NCBI GenBank assembly: GCA_043820875.1
Contig: JBDRDI010000059.1
Span: forward strand, 1 to 45,672
Direction of reading: 5' to 3'
DNA from: JBDRDI01 sp043820875
GTDB lineage: Bacteria > Patescibacteriota > Patescibacteriia > Patescibacteriales > UBA12075
Length of the DNA stretch: 45,672 nucleotides
Shown: positions 15,294 through 23,313 of the stretch, piece by piece
Numbering within the stretch: position 1 is the stretch's first letter
Layout: the number at the start of each line of letters is the position of its first letter
The notes under the pieces: generated by a model
The model's input: the letters and a program-made list of their open reading frames with translations, nothing else
Database searches by the model: none
What the model was told of the DNA's origin: nothing
Program-made: the position numbers and the translations under genes

Positions 15294-15944
15294 ATGAAAA
15301 CAAACGTCTACAATCAGAAAGCGGAAAAAGTTGGAACCATGGATTTGCCAAAGGGAATTTTTGAATTGAAAATAAATAAAGATTTGGTGCATCAAGCAAC
15401 AGTGGCGCAGATGGGTAATGAGAGACAGGTTTCCGCTCACACCAAAACAAAGGCGGAAGTAAGAGGCGGCGGTAAAAAGCCATGGGCTCAAAAGGGCACT
15501 GGAAGAGCTCGTTCCGGTTCCAGCCGATCTCCAATTTGGATTGGTGGCGGAGTCACATTCGGACCCCGATCGGATAGAAATTTCAAAAAAGATATTAACA
15601 AAAAAATGAAACAAAAAGCGGCTTCTATGGTTTTGAGCGACAAGGTGGCAAATAACAGTTTGGCCGTACTGGATGAATTGAAAATTAATGAATATAAAAC
15701 AAAAGAATTTAATAAAATAGTCGGTGCTTTTGGAAAAACGGTTTTTTTGAAAGAAGATAAAAAACCACGAAAAGCGAATACTCTGATTATCGTTAATGAA
15801 AAAGACGAGAAAGCCAAATATTCAAGCCGTAATATTAAAGACATAAAATTAATCAGTTTAAACAACATTAATATTTTAGATTTATTAAAATATAAAAGTT
15901 TAATAATTACAAAAGAAGCAATTCTGAAATTGGAGAAAAAATAA
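15294..15944 (+). CDS. rplD: 50S ribosomal protein L4 (uL4)
   Basis: 216 aa. The long loop that lines the exit tunnel is visible as GGGKKPWAQKGTGRARSGSS followed by PIWIGGGVTFGP, the segment mutated in macrolide-resistant strains of other bacteria. The C-terminal globular part ends LIITKEAILKLEKK. In E. coli L4 represses its own operon through the leader; the attenuator before rplC makes similar control possible here. Gaps of 10 and 13 nt to its neighbours indicate one transcript. Confidence 0.97.
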   Translation: MKTNVYNQKAEKVGTMDLPKGIFELKINKDLVHQATVAQMGNERQVSAHTKTKAEVRGGGKKPWAQKGTGRARSGSSRSPIWIGGGVTFGPRSDRNFKKDINKKMKQKAASMVLSDKVANNSLAVLDELKINEYKTKEFNKIVGAFGKTVFLKEDKKPRKANTLIIVNEKDEKAKYSSRNIKDIKLISLNNINILDLLKYKSLIITKEAILKLEKK

Positions 15945-15957
15945 TTAAGATAATTAT

Positions 15958-16374
15958 ATGGGTTTGTTTACAAAAAATAAAATTGAAGATAAAGATACAA
16001 AATTAGCGCCCGCAAAGACAGGCTATTTGAGCAACGTGGATAAATCCGCGAGCGTAAAAAAAGAGGAAAAGAAAAGAGATGTTTTGAATTCCAGGGCGTA
16101 TAGAATTTTAATCAAGCCGTTGGTTACAGAAAAGGCTGCCAACATGGGGGTGGAAAATAAATATGTTTTTGAAGTTTCGCCAGATACCAATCGAGTTGAA
16201 GTGGCAAAAGCAATTAATGATATATATAATATTAAGCCGATAAGTGTTAATATTATGAATGTGCTGGGAAAGAAAGTAAGATTTGGCAGGACTTCTGGAA
16301 GAAAAAAGGACCGAAAGAAAGCCATTGTTACATTGCCGAAAGGAAAGACCATTGATGTTTATGAAGGAATATAG
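15958..16374 (+). CDS. rplW: 50S ribosomal protein L23 (uL23)
   Basis: 138 aa against about 95-100 usually. The canonical domain starts near residue 48 (YRILIKPLVTEKAA) and includes NKYVFEVSPDTNRVEVAKAI and the loop VRFGRTSGRKKDRKKAIVTL near the tunnel exit where SRP and trigger factor bind. The first 45 residues are a charged extension. The DNA after the stop holds a short 7-nt tandem repeat. Confidence 0.96.
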   Translation: MGLFTKNKIEDKDTKLAPAKTGYLSNVDKSASVKKEEKKRDVLNSRAYRILIKPLVTEKAANMGVENKYVFEVSPDTNRVEVAKAINDIYNIKPISVNIMNVLGKKVRFGRTSGRKKDRKKAIVTLPKGKTIDVYEGI

Positions 16375-16382
16375 CGGAGTCA

Positions 16383-16409
16383 AAAGTCGAAAGTCTAAAG
16401 TCGAAAGTC
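16383..16409. repeat. 7-nt tandem repeat AAAGTCG/T
   Basis: AAAGTCG AAAGTCT AAAGTCG AAAGTC, nearly four tandem units in the 48-nt gap between rplW and rplB. No hairpin forms; origin as a slippage array is likely. Confidence 0.75.
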
Positions 16410-16422
16410 ATTTTTAAATAAT

Positions 16423-17259
16423 ATGGGAATAAAATCAGTAAAACCTACTACACCGGGAAGACGTCAAGCCAAGTTTGATGATTTTTTGGATATTACAAAA
16501 AATGTTCCTGAAAAAAAATTAACTATCTCAAAAAAAAGATGCAGTGGACGAAATAATCAAGGTAAAATAACTGTTAGGCACAGAGGAGGAGGAGTTAAAA
16601 GAAATATCAGAATAATTGATTTTAAGAGAGATAAGTTTGATATAGAAGCGCGTGTTGCTACGATTGAATATGATCCAAACCGTGGAGCAAGAATCGCCCT
16701 GCTCAACTATGTTGATGGAGAGAAGCGTTATATAATTTCACCGGTTGGTTTGAATGTTGGAGATCGCATGTTAAGTTCAAAAAAGAAAATTGAAATAAAA
16801 AAAGGAAATGCCATGCCTTTGGAATATATTCCGGCCGGAGTGGAAGTGTACAGCATTGAATTTGAACCCGGAAAAGGAGCCAAGGTGGCAAGAAGTGCTG
16901 GCAATGCCGTAGTTGTTATGGGAATTGACGGTCAATATGCGCAAATTAAAATGCCAAGCGGAGAAATAAGGTTGATGAAGAAAGAATGTTTATGCACTGT
17001 CGGGCAAGCAAGTAATCCCGATAGAAGGCATATTAAAATCGGTTCTGCCGGACGCAATAGACGTAAAGGAATCAGGCCGACAGTACGCGGCACAGCAATG
17101 AATCCGGTTGATCATCCACACGGAGGCGGAGAAGGAAATCAGCCTATAGGATTGAAGCATCCGAAAACTCCTTGGGGTAAACCGGCCAGAGGCGTTAAAA
17201 CCAGAAAAGTAAAAAAGGCATCATCAAGATTGATTATTAATAGAAGAAAGAAGAAGTAG
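16423..17259 (+). CDS. rplB: 50S ribosomal protein L2 (uL2)
   Basis: 278 aa, the normal length. It shows the RNA-binding motif NNQGKITVRHRGGG, the SH3-like domain with GPGKGAKVARSAGN-type sequence (EPGKGAKVARSAGN), and the highly conserved VDHPHGGGEGNQPIG loop whose His is placed near the peptidyl transferase centre. The C-terminus is lysine rich (RLIINRRKKK). It links the subunits near the tRNA-binding sites. A 53-nt gap leads to rpsS. Confidence 0.98.
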   Translation: MGIKSVKPTTPGRRQAKFDDFLDITKNVPEKKLTISKKRCSGRNNQGKITVRHRGGGVKRNIRIIDFKRDKFDIEARVATIEYDPNRGARIALLNYVDGEKRYIISPVGLNVGDRMLSSKKKIEIKKGNAMPLEYIPAGVEVYSIEFEPGKGAKVARSAGNAVVVMGIDGQYAQIKMPSGEIRLMKKECLCTVGQASNPDRRHIKIGSAGRNRRKGIRPTVRGTAMNPVDHPHGGGEGNQPIGLKHPKTPWGKPARGVKTRKVKKASSRLIINRRKKK

Positions 17260-17312
17260 AGAATAAAGAAATTATAAATAATAAAAAGATTAAAGAATAA
17301 TATTGTAAATTT

Positions 17313-17615
17313 ATGTCCAGATCACTGAAAAAGGGGCCGTATATCAATGAACGGTTATTAAAAAAAATAAAAGAATTAAGACCGGACGACAAGACTATTA
17401 TCAAAACATGGGACAGGTCTGCTGCAATTACTCCGGAAATGGTTGGTTTTACTATTGGCGTACACAATGGTCGCAAACATGAACCAGTTTATATTGTTGA
17501 AAATATGGTTGGCCACAAATTGGGCGAATTCGCCTTAACCAGAAAATTTGTATCGCACGGAGGAAAGATGGCCAAGGATCAAAAAAGTAAAACAGCGGAT
17601 AAACCAGCCGCTTAG
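17313..17615 (+). CDS. rpsS: 30S ribosomal protein S19 (uS19)
   Basis: 100 aa. It starts MSRSLKKGPYINERLLKK and contains KTWDRSAAITPEMVGFTIGVHNGRKHEPV and the MVGHKLGEFALTRKF segment diagnostic of the family. S19 sits in the head of the 30S near the A-site finger. A short tail (KMAKDQKSKTADKPAA) extends slightly beyond the E. coli protein. rplV begins 9 nt later. Confidence 0.97.
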   Translation: MSRSLKKGPYINERLLKKIKELRPDDKTIIKTWDRSAAITPEMVGFTIGVHNGRKHEPVYIVENMVGHKLGEFALTRKFVSHGGKMAKDQKSKTADKPAA

Positions 17616-17624
17616 TCGTATTAT

Positions 17625-18206
17625 ATGGAAATAAAAGCAAGCGCAAAACAAATAAGAATATCACCTCAAAAAATGAGGTTGGTTATAGATGCGGTCAGAG
17701 GTATGAAAACCGGCGAGGCTTTGGCGCAGTTGAAGTTCATCAACAAGAAGGCCACGTTAATAATCAGAAAAACGATTGAATCGGCCATTGCGAACGCTGA
17801 AAATAATTTTGAATTGGATAAAAATAATTTATTTATCAAAGAAATCAGAGTTGATGAAGCAAAAAAATTGAAAAGATGGATGCCAAAGGCGCGAGGCAGA
17901 GCGACACCAATCAGAAAAAGAAGTAGCCACGTTATGATTGTGTTGAGTGAAGTTGTTGATAGTGGTAAAAAAGAAAGCAAGAAGCAAAAAATAGAGGCAC
18001 CGGTCAAATTGGATGGAGTAAAAAAGTCAGATCCGGGAAAAAAAGGTAAAAAATTGCCGGAAGTTAAAGAAAAAAAGGAAGACGAAACAGAAAAAGGAAA
18101 AACAATAGTTGATTCGAGAAACGAAGGTAAGGGCAAACACGCCAAAATTGAGGGACACGGAACGCGCGGATTTACTAATAAAATATTTCGAAGAAAATCA
18201 GGATAA
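17625..18206 (+). CDS. rplV: 50S ribosomal protein L22 (uL22) with long C-terminal extension
   Basis: 193 aa against 110-115 usually. The core covers residues 1 to about 112, with RISPQKMRLVIDAVRG, the INKKATLIIRKTIESAIANAEN helix and the tunnel-lining hairpin MPKARGRATPIRKRSSHVMI. The extra 80 residues are Lys/Glu rich and end in a distinct motif, GFTNKIFRRKSG, which is less repetitive than the linker and may dock on the ribosome. It is 5 nt upstream of rpsC. Confidence 0.96.
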   Translation: MEIKASAKQIRISPQKMRLVIDAVRGMKTGEALAQLKFINKKATLIIRKTIESAIANAENNFELDKNNLFIKEIRVDEAKKLKRWMPKARGRATPIRKRSSHVMIVLSEVVDSGKKESKKQKIEAPVKLDGVKKSDPGKKGKKLPEVKEKKEDETEKGKTIVDSRNEGKGKHAKIEGHGTRGFTNKIFRRKSG

Positions 18207-18211
18207 AATTT

Positions 18212-18910
18212 ATGGGTAAAAAAATAAATCCAAAAGTATTTAGAATGGGAATTACACAGACTTGGCCGTCGAAGTGGTTTAGCTCTGGAAAAAAATATGC
18301 CAAGAACGTGGAGCAGGACATATTAACCAGAAGATTTTTGGTAAAAAAATTAAGAGAAGCTGGAGTTGACGGCGTGGAAGTGGAAAGAAACGCTGATAAA
18401 ATCAATGTTATTATTCACACAGCCAAGCCGGGATTAATCATCGGTCGTGGCGGAACAGGAATCGAAGATTTAAAAAAAGAAATTCATAGTAAATTTTTAA
18501 AAAATTATAAATCCGGAGACATTAAGCTTAATGTATTTGAAGTGTCCAGACCGAATTTGAGCGCGCAGATTACAGTGCAAGCGATGGCAATTGACATGGA
18601 AAAAAGAATGCCTTTCAGGAGAGTAATGAAGCAGGCCATTAATCGCATAGAAAGAGCCGGCGCATTGGGTGTAAAGATAGTTGTGAGCGGTCGTTTAAAC
18701 GGCGCGGAAATTGCGCGAGAAGAAATGCTTTCATCCGGAAAAGTGCCTTTGCACACCTTACGCGCGGACATCAATTATGCTCGCGGCGTGGCACATACAA
18801 CCTATGGCTCAATCGGAATTAAGGTTTGGATTTATAAGGGATATAAATTTGATAAGACAGAAGAAAAGAAAGGCGAGGTTGTTGGTAAAAAGGGAGATAA
18901 TATTTTTTAA
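18212..18910 (+). CDS. rpsC: 30S ribosomal protein S3 (uS3)
   Basis: 232 aa, typical length. N-terminal MGKKINPKVFRMGITQTWPSKWF; KH domain with IIGRGGTGIEDLKKEI; C-terminal domain with RMPFRRVMKQAINR and GRLNGAEIAREE near the mRNA entry channel. It overlaps nothing and is followed 3 nt later by rplP. Confidence 0.97.
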   Translation: MGKKINPKVFRMGITQTWPSKWFSSGKKYAKNVEQDILTRRFLVKKLREAGVDGVEVERNADKINVIIHTAKPGLIIGRGGTGIEDLKKEIHSKFLKNYKSGDIKLNVFEVSRPNLSAQITVQAMAIDMEKRMPFRRVMKQAINRIERAGALGVKIVVSGRLNGAEIAREEMLSSGKVPLHTLRADINYARGVAHTTYGSIGIKVWIYKGYKFDKTEEKKGEVVGKKGDNIF

Positions 18911-18913
18911 TTT

Positions 18914-19318
18914 ATGTTAGAACCAAAGAAAAGAAAATATAGAAAAGCGCATCGGCCGAAAAAAGGTGGCAAGGCGACACGAACGACCAGCATCAGTTTT
19001 GGAAGTTTTGGGTTGAAATCGCTTAGCGCTCATTGGGTAACATCTAGACAGATTGAGGCCGCGAGAAGGGTAATGACCAGATATGTGAAACGCGGTGGAA
19101 AAATTTGGATCAGAATTTTTCCGCATAATCCTATTACTAAAAAAGGCGGCGAAATGCCTATGGGTAAAGGAAAAGGCACTGTAGATCATTACGTATTTAA
19201 TGTTAAACCAGGAACGGTTATGTTTGAAATGGGTGGTGTCAGCCGTGAAATGGCCAAAGAAGCCATGGAGCTTGCCGCTTATAAATTGCCGGTTAAATGC
19301 AAATTTATCACCAAATAA
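18914..19318 (+). CDS. rplP: 50S ribosomal protein L16 (uL16)
   Basis: 134 aa. Conserved sequence includes KRKYRKAHRPKKGGKATR at the N-terminus, the ARRVMTRYVKRGGKIWIRIFP region and the PMGKGKGTVDHYVFNVKPGTVMFEMGG loop. L16 helps position A-site tRNA. The residue corresponding to the arginine hydroxylated by YcfD in other bacteria (near PMGKGKG) was not examined further. rpmC starts 1 nt after its stop. Confidence 0.97.
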   Translation: MLEPKKRKYRKAHRPKKGGKATRTTSISFGSFGLKSLSAHWVTSRQIEAARRVMTRYVKRGGKIWIRIFPHNPITKKGGEMPMGKGKGTVDHYVFNVKPGTVMFEMGGVSREMAKEAMELAAYKLPVKCKFITK

Positions 19319-19319
19319 T

Positions 19320-19523
19320 ATGACTGAGATTAAAGAATTAAAAAATAAAAGTAAAAAAGAATTGCAGAAAATTCTTTCCGAGTCTCGCGAAAAGTTGAGA
19401 GATTTGCGTTTTAAAGACGCGAATAAGCAGGTGAAAAATGTTCGAGAAATTCGCGTGGAAAGAAAAACAGTTGCGAGAGTAATGTTTTTATTGAATATAA
19501 GCGAGAAAAAAGATAAAAAATAA
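19320..19523 (+). CDS. rpmC: 50S ribosomal protein L29 (uL29)
   Basis: 67 aa in two long helices: MTEIKELKNKSKKELQKIL and the RDLRFKDANKQVKNVREIRVERKTVARV segment that identifies the family. The frame is open further upstream inside rplP, but the ATG just after the rplP stop gives the canonical N-terminus. L29 lies near the tunnel exit beside L23. Confidence 0.95.
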   Translation: MTEIKELKNKSKKELQKILSESREKLRDLRFKDANKQVKNVREIRVERKTVARVMFLLNISEKKDKK

Positions 19524-19537
19524 ATAATATTATATAT

Positions 19538-19816
19538 ATGGAAATAGAAAATAAATACAACAAAAAAATTATTATAGCCATCAAGAAGAAATTTGACGGA
19601 GTTGTGGTTGGCGACAAAATGGATAAAACAATCGTGGTAAAAGTTGACCGTGTAAAAATTCATCCGAAATACAAGAAAAGATCCGTGGTTGGTAAAAAGT
19701 ATAAAGTACATGATGAAAAGAATAAATTTAAAATCGGCGACAAAGTAAAATTTGTGGAATGTCGTCCGCTTTCCAAAGACAAGAGATGGCGAGTCATGTA
19801 TGATAAGCAAAAATAA
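19538..19816 (+). CDS. rpsQ: 30S ribosomal protein S17 (uS17)
   Basis: 92 aa. OB-fold protein with the typical FDGVVVGDKMDKTIVVKVDRVKIHPKYKKR and GDKVKFVECRPLSKDKRWRV segments. About 12 residues precede the usual start. It is an early-assembly 30S protein. Gap of 10 nt to rplN. Confidence 0.96.
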   Translation: MEIENKYNKKIIIAIKKKFDGVVVGDKMDKTIVVKVDRVKIHPKYKKRSVVGKKYKVHDEKNKFKIGDKVKFVECRPLSKDKRWRVMYDKQK

Positions 19817-19826
19817 TTAAAATTTT

Positions 19827-20198
19827 ATGATACAAACAGAATCAAAACTTAAAGTGGCTGACAATTCCGGCGCGAAGAAAGTTCTTTGTTTCAGAGTTTT
19901 AGGAGGATACAGAAAGAGATACGCGCGTGTTGGGGATATTATTACAGCCGCAGTAAAAGAAGCCGCGCCACACGCGGCAATCAAAAAGGGTGACGTGGTT
20001 CACGCGGTAATTGTCAGAACGAAAAAAGAAATTCGCCGAAAAGACGGGACATATTTGCGATTTGATGACAATGCTTGTGTTATTATTGATAAAGCGAAAA
20101 AAGAACCGAAGGCTACCAGAATTTTGGGACCCGTGGCCAGAGAAGTTCGTAAAGCTGGATTTTTAAAAATTGCTTCATTGGCTCCGGAAGTTCTTTAA
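19827..20198 (+). CDS. rplN: 50S ribosomal protein L14 (uL14)
   Basis: 123 aa, essentially the standard length. It starts MIQTESKLKVADNSGAKKV and has GDIITAAVKEAAPHAAIKKGDVV and the C-terminal ILGPVAREVRKAGFLKIASLAPEVL. It forms an intersubunit bridge. The short gap to rplX (13 nt) means cotranscription. Confidence 0.98.
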   Translation: MIQTESKLKVADNSGAKKVLCFRVLGGYRKRYARVGDIITAAVKEAAPHAAIKKGDVVHAVIVRTKKEIRRKDGTYLRFDDNACVIIDKAKKEPKATRILGPVAREVRKAGFLKIASLAPEVL

Positions 20199-20211
20199 TA
20201 AATTTGAAATT

Positions 20212-20535
20212 ATGAATATCAAAAAAAATGACAAGGTTAAAATAATCGCAGGAAAAGACAGCGGCAAGACCGGAAAAGTTTTGCAGGTTTTTGTTAGCGA
20301 TAGAAGAGCCAGTATTGAAGGCCTTAATATATTGATTAAGCATTTACGGCCAAGCAAAAAAGGAGAAAAGGGTCAAAGAATTGAATTCCCGGCACCGCTT
20401 AATTTGTCAAATTTAATGTTGATTTGTCCGAAATGCAATAAACCGACCAAAGTTGGAAGCAAAATCATAGAATCGGAAAATAAAAAGAAAAAAAAGTTCA
20501 GAGCATGCAAGAAATGCAATGAAATTATAAAATAA
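20212..20535 (+). CDS. rplX: 50S ribosomal protein L24 (uL24)
   Basis: 107 aa. The N-terminal KOW motif reads KNDKVKIIAGKDSGKTGKVLQVF. A C-terminal zinc-ribbon pattern is present, CPKCNKPTKVG and CKKCNEIIK, as in Cys-containing bacterial L24. The ATG chosen matches the family N-terminus; an upstream in-frame start inside rplN is rejected. L24 initiates 50S assembly. Confidence 0.96.
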   Translation: MNIKKNDKVKIIAGKDSGKTGKVLQVFVSDRRASIEGLNILIKHLRPSKKGEKGQRIEFPAPLNLSNLMLICPKCNKPTKVGSKIIESENKKKKKFRACKKCNEIIK

Positions 20536-20539
20536 AATT

Positions 20540-21082
20540 ATGAATTTACGGGAAAAATACAAAAAAGAAATAGTACCAAAACTTAAAGAGAAGTTTGGAT
20601 ATAAAAACGTTATGCAGGCGCCCAAGATAGAAAAGGTCGTGATTAATGTTGGATTTGGAAGACAAGCGAAAGATAAGGTGCTCGTAGATAGTATTATTGA
20701 TACTTTAACGAAAATATCCGGACAAAGACCTGTGTCAACCAAGGCGAAAAAAGCAATTGCATCTTTTAAAATAAGAAATGGAATGGTTATCGGAGCGTGT
20801 GTGACGCTTCGTGGAACACGAATGTATGACTTTGTAGATAAGTTAATAAACGTGACTTTGCCAAGAGTAAGAGATTTCAGAGGAATCAGTGCAAAGAGCA
20901 TGGACGAAAAGGGCAATATAACCATTGGATTTAAGGAGCATATTTGTTTTCCGGAAATTAGCGCGGATGAAATTGAAAATATTTTTGGTTTGGAAGTTTG
21001 CATACATTCTACGGCCAAAACAAGCGCTGAAGGATTGGAATTATTAAAGTTGTTCGGTTTTCCGTTTAAAGATAATAAGTAA
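20540..21082 (+). CDS. rplE: 50S ribosomal protein L5 (uL5)
   Basis: 180 aa, standard. Features: APKIEKVVINVGFG, the GQRPVSTKAKKAIASFKIRNG segment and FRGISAKSMDEKGNITIGFKEH. It binds 5S rRNA and contacts P-site tRNA. It lies 4 nt after rplX and 12 nt before rpsN. Confidence 0.97.
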   Translation: MNLREKYKKEIVPKLKEKFGYKNVMQAPKIEKVVINVGFGRQAKDKVLVDSIIDTLTKISGQRPVSTKAKKAIASFKIRNGMVIGACVTLRGTRMYDFVDKLINVTLPRVRDFRGISAKSMDEKGNITIGFKEHICFPEISADEIENIFGLEVCIHSTAKTSAEGLELLKLFGFPFKDNK

Positions 21083-21094
21083 TTTATATAATAT

Positions 21095-21280
21095 ATGGCT
21101 AGAAAAGCATTGATTGTCAAAGCGAAAAAAACTCCGAAATATTCCACAAGAATAGTTAGAAGGTGTTGGAAATGCGGACGCAATCATGGATACATGCGTG
21201 ATTTTAATTTATGCCGAATTTGTTTTAGGGAATTGGCGGACAACGGAGATTTGCCGGGTGTAAAAAAGTCATCTTGGTAG
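21095..21280 (+). CDS. rpsN: 30S ribosomal protein S14 type Z (uS14, zinc-binding)
   Basis: 61 aa, the short zinc-binding form. The zinc ligands are CWKCGRNHGYMRDFNLCRIC, two Cys pairs 14 residues apart, and the family end is GVKKSSW. Together with bL28 and L24 it shows that this genome keeps Cys-type ribosomal proteins. Confidence 0.97.
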   Translation: MARKALIVKAKKTPKYSTRIVRRCWKCGRNHGYMRDFNLCRICFRELADNGDLPGVKKSSW

Positions 21281-21322
21281 AGCACGGAATAATGTTTACA
21301 AATAATAATATAAAATAAATTT

Positions 21323-21739
21323 ATGATGACAGATCCTATTGCTGATATGCTTACCAGAATCAGGAACAGCTCCGCTGTTAATAAGCGTGAGGTGATTATG
21401 CCGATGAGTAAAATAAAATATAAAATCGCTGAAATCTTGAAAAAAGAAGGGTGGATTTTGGATGTGGAAAAAATACAAAATCAAAGCAACAAAAATAAGA
21501 ATAAGTTTTTTGATGAATTAAAAATAATATTAAAATATAAAAAGACCGGTCGGCCGATTTTCAATTCTGTAAAAAGAATAAGTAAGCCTGGCTTGCGGAT
21601 TTATACCGGTAAAAATGATTTACCAAAAGTTTTAAATAATTTAGGAATAGCTATTATTTCTACGCCACAAGGATTGATGACAAATAAAGAAGCAAGAAAA
21701 AAGAAATTGGGCGGGGAAGTAATTTGTGAAATATATTAA
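21323..21739 (+). CDS. rpsH: 30S ribosomal protein S8 (uS8)
   Basis: 138 aa. MMTDPIADMLTRIRNS start (either of two adjacent ATGs would do), AEILKKEGWI, and the C-terminal GLGIAIISTPQG-like motif (NLGIAIISTPQGLMTNKEARKK). S8 is a primary 16S-binding protein and in E. coli the repressor of the spc operon. Gap of 5 nt to rplF. Confidence 0.97.
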   Translation: MMTDPIADMLTRIRNSSAVNKREVIMPMSKIKYKIAEILKKEGWILDVEKIQNQSNKNKNKFFDELKIILKYKKTGRPIFNSVKRISKPGLRIYTGKNDLPKVLNNLGIAIISTPQGLMTNKEARKKKLGGEVICEIY

Positions 21740-21744
21740 AACAT

Positions 21745-22290
21745 ATGTCCAGATTGGGAAAATTACCAATTAAATTAAGCGAAGGAGTCTCAGCTCGTAT
21801 TGAGAATAGTTTTGTTATTGTTAAAGGGCCGAAGGGTGAATTAAGACAAGAGGTGCCGAGCTTGATCAAGGTTGTGATTGTTGATAATGAAATTCAAGTG
21901 AGTTTAAACAGTTTTACCAGCAAAAAAGAAAGAGCTTTTTGGGGTCTTTTTAGGAGTTTGATCGGAAATTTGGTAATCGGCGTAACAGAAGGTTTTGAAA
22001 AGAAATTGGAAGTTAGTGGTATCGGATATAAAGCAGCTATAAGCGGAAAAAAGTTGACATTAAATATTGGCTATTCGCACCCGATTATTTTTGATTTACC
22101 GGAAGGAATAAATGGCGCTGTGGAAGGAAACATAATCACCATCTCCGGAATTGATAAACAATTGGTTGGTGAAATTTCCGCTCAAATCAGAAAAATAAAA
22201 AAGTCAGATCCATACAAGGGCAAGGGAATAAAATATTGTGGCGAAATAATCAGAAGAAAAGAAGGCAAAAGAGCCAGTAAAAGTGAATAA
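21745..22290 (+). CDS. rplF: 50S ribosomal protein L6 (uL6)
   Basis: 181 aa. Starts MSRLGKLPIKLSEGV, with VKGPKGELRQEVP, GVTEGFEKKLEVSGIGYKA and the C-terminal IRKIKKSDPYKGKGIKYCGEIIRRKEGK motif, all family hallmarks. Two related domains result from an ancient duplication. It lies near the factor-binding site. Confidence 0.97.
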   Translation: MSRLGKLPIKLSEGVSARIENSFVIVKGPKGELRQEVPSLIKVVIVDNEIQVSLNSFTSKKERAFWGLFRSLIGNLVIGVTEGFEKKLEVSGIGYKAAISGKKLTLNIGYSHPIIFDLPEGINGAVEGNIITISGIDKQLVGEISAQIRKIKKSDPYKGKGIKYCGEIIRRKEGKRASKSE

Positions 22291-22311
22291 AAAATAAAAT
22301 AAATTATTTAT

Positions 22312-22662
22312 ATGGATAAAAATAAAGAAAAACAATTAAAAGCTCAGAGGCGAAAAAAGAAAATTCGCAGCAAAATTTTAGGGAACGCAAAACGTCCCAG
22401 ATTAAACGTTTCCAAATCAAATGCTGGTTTGTATTTACAGCTTATTGATGATGAAAAGGGAAAAACTCTGGTTAGCGCCAGAAGTCAAGACGTGAAAAAG
22501 AAAAAAGATGTGAATGTTTCTTTTGAGACCGGAAAAAATTTGGCTGTTAAGGCCGTGGGCTTGAAAATAAAAGAAGCTGTTTTTGATAGAGGCGGAAGTA
22601 AATATCACGGACGAATTAAGGAAGCGGCAGAAGGCGCGCGTGAGGGTGGATTGAAATTTTAA
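22312..22662 (+). CDS. rplR: 50S ribosomal protein L18 (uL18)
   Basis: 116 aa. After a basic N-terminal tail (KEKQLKAQRRKKKIRSKILG) come RPRLNVSKSNAGLYLQLIDDEKGKTLVSA and the end DRGGSKYHGRIKEAAEGAREGGLKF, which binds 5S rRNA. Standard length and position between rplF and rpsE. Confidence 0.97.
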   Translation: MDKNKEKQLKAQRRKKKIRSKILGNAKRPRLNVSKSNAGLYLQLIDDEKGKTLVSARSQDVKKKKDVNVSFETGKNLAVKAVGLKIKEAVFDRGGSKYHGRIKEAAEGAREGGLKF

Positions 22663-22684
22663 AATAAATAGAATATAATTAAAT

Positions 22685-23299
22685 ATGGTAGAAGAAAAAA
22701 AAGAAAATTTAAAAAATGAGAATGTGGCGGTACCGAAACAAGCTAAGTCTGTGTATGGAGAAAAAAAACGGTCCAAGGGGAGAGAACGTGCCGGCAGGGA
22801 ACGTTCCAGAGAGAAGGATGAATTTGAACAAAAGATAATTGATTTGGCAAGAGTGACGCGTGTTATGGCCGGCGGAAAGAGAATGCGCTTTCGAGCTTGT
22901 GTTGCCATTGGCGATAAAAAAGGTCGTGTGGCGATTGGTATGGCCAAAGGCGCTGACGTGACAGCCGCTATAACAAAGGCGGTTAATGTTGCCAAGAAAA
23001 ATATTATTGAAGTGCCGATTGTCAATTCCACAATTCCGCACGCGATTTATGTGAAAATGGGTGCGGCAAAAATATTATTGAAGCCGGCTCAAAAAGGTAA
23101 GGGCGTTATGGCCGGCGGAGCGGCGCGCATTATTTTGGAATTGTCCGGAATTCACAATGTTACCAGTAAAATTTTGGGGAATCATAATAAAATAAATGTA
23201 GCCAGAAGCACAATCAAGGCGCTGGACAGTTTAAAGAAGATTGAAATAAAAAAACCGTCTCCTGCTAAGACAGAAGTAGAAAAGGCGCAAGAAAAATAA
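22685..23299 (+). CDS. rpsE: 30S ribosomal protein S5 (uS5)
   Basis: 204 aa against about 165 in E. coli. The double-stranded RNA-binding-like domain starts near residue 50 (FEQKIIDLARVTRVMAGGKR) and includes GDKKGRVAIGMAKGADVTAAITKA; the C-terminal lobe has GAARIILELSGIHNVTSKILGNHNKINVARSTIKAL. The first ~45 residues and last ~15 are charged extensions. The gap to rplO is only 14 nt, so rpmD, which normally lies here, is absent. Confidence 0.97.
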   Translation: MVEEKKENLKNENVAVPKQAKSVYGEKKRSKGRERAGRERSREKDEFEQKIIDLARVTRVMAGGKRMRFRACVAIGDKKGRVAIGMAKGADVTAAITKAVNVAKKNIIEVPIVNSTIPHAIYVKMGAAKILLKPAQKGKGVMAGGAARIILELSGIHNVTSKILGNHNKINVARSTIKALDSLKKIEIKKPSPAKTEVEKAQEK

Positions 23300-23313
23300 T
23301 TTAAAATAATCAT

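Noticed and set aside
18917..19810. 297-codon open frame on the minus strand opposite rplP-rpsQ
   Set aside because: It is antisense to four well-recognised ribosomal genes and has no promoter or homology.
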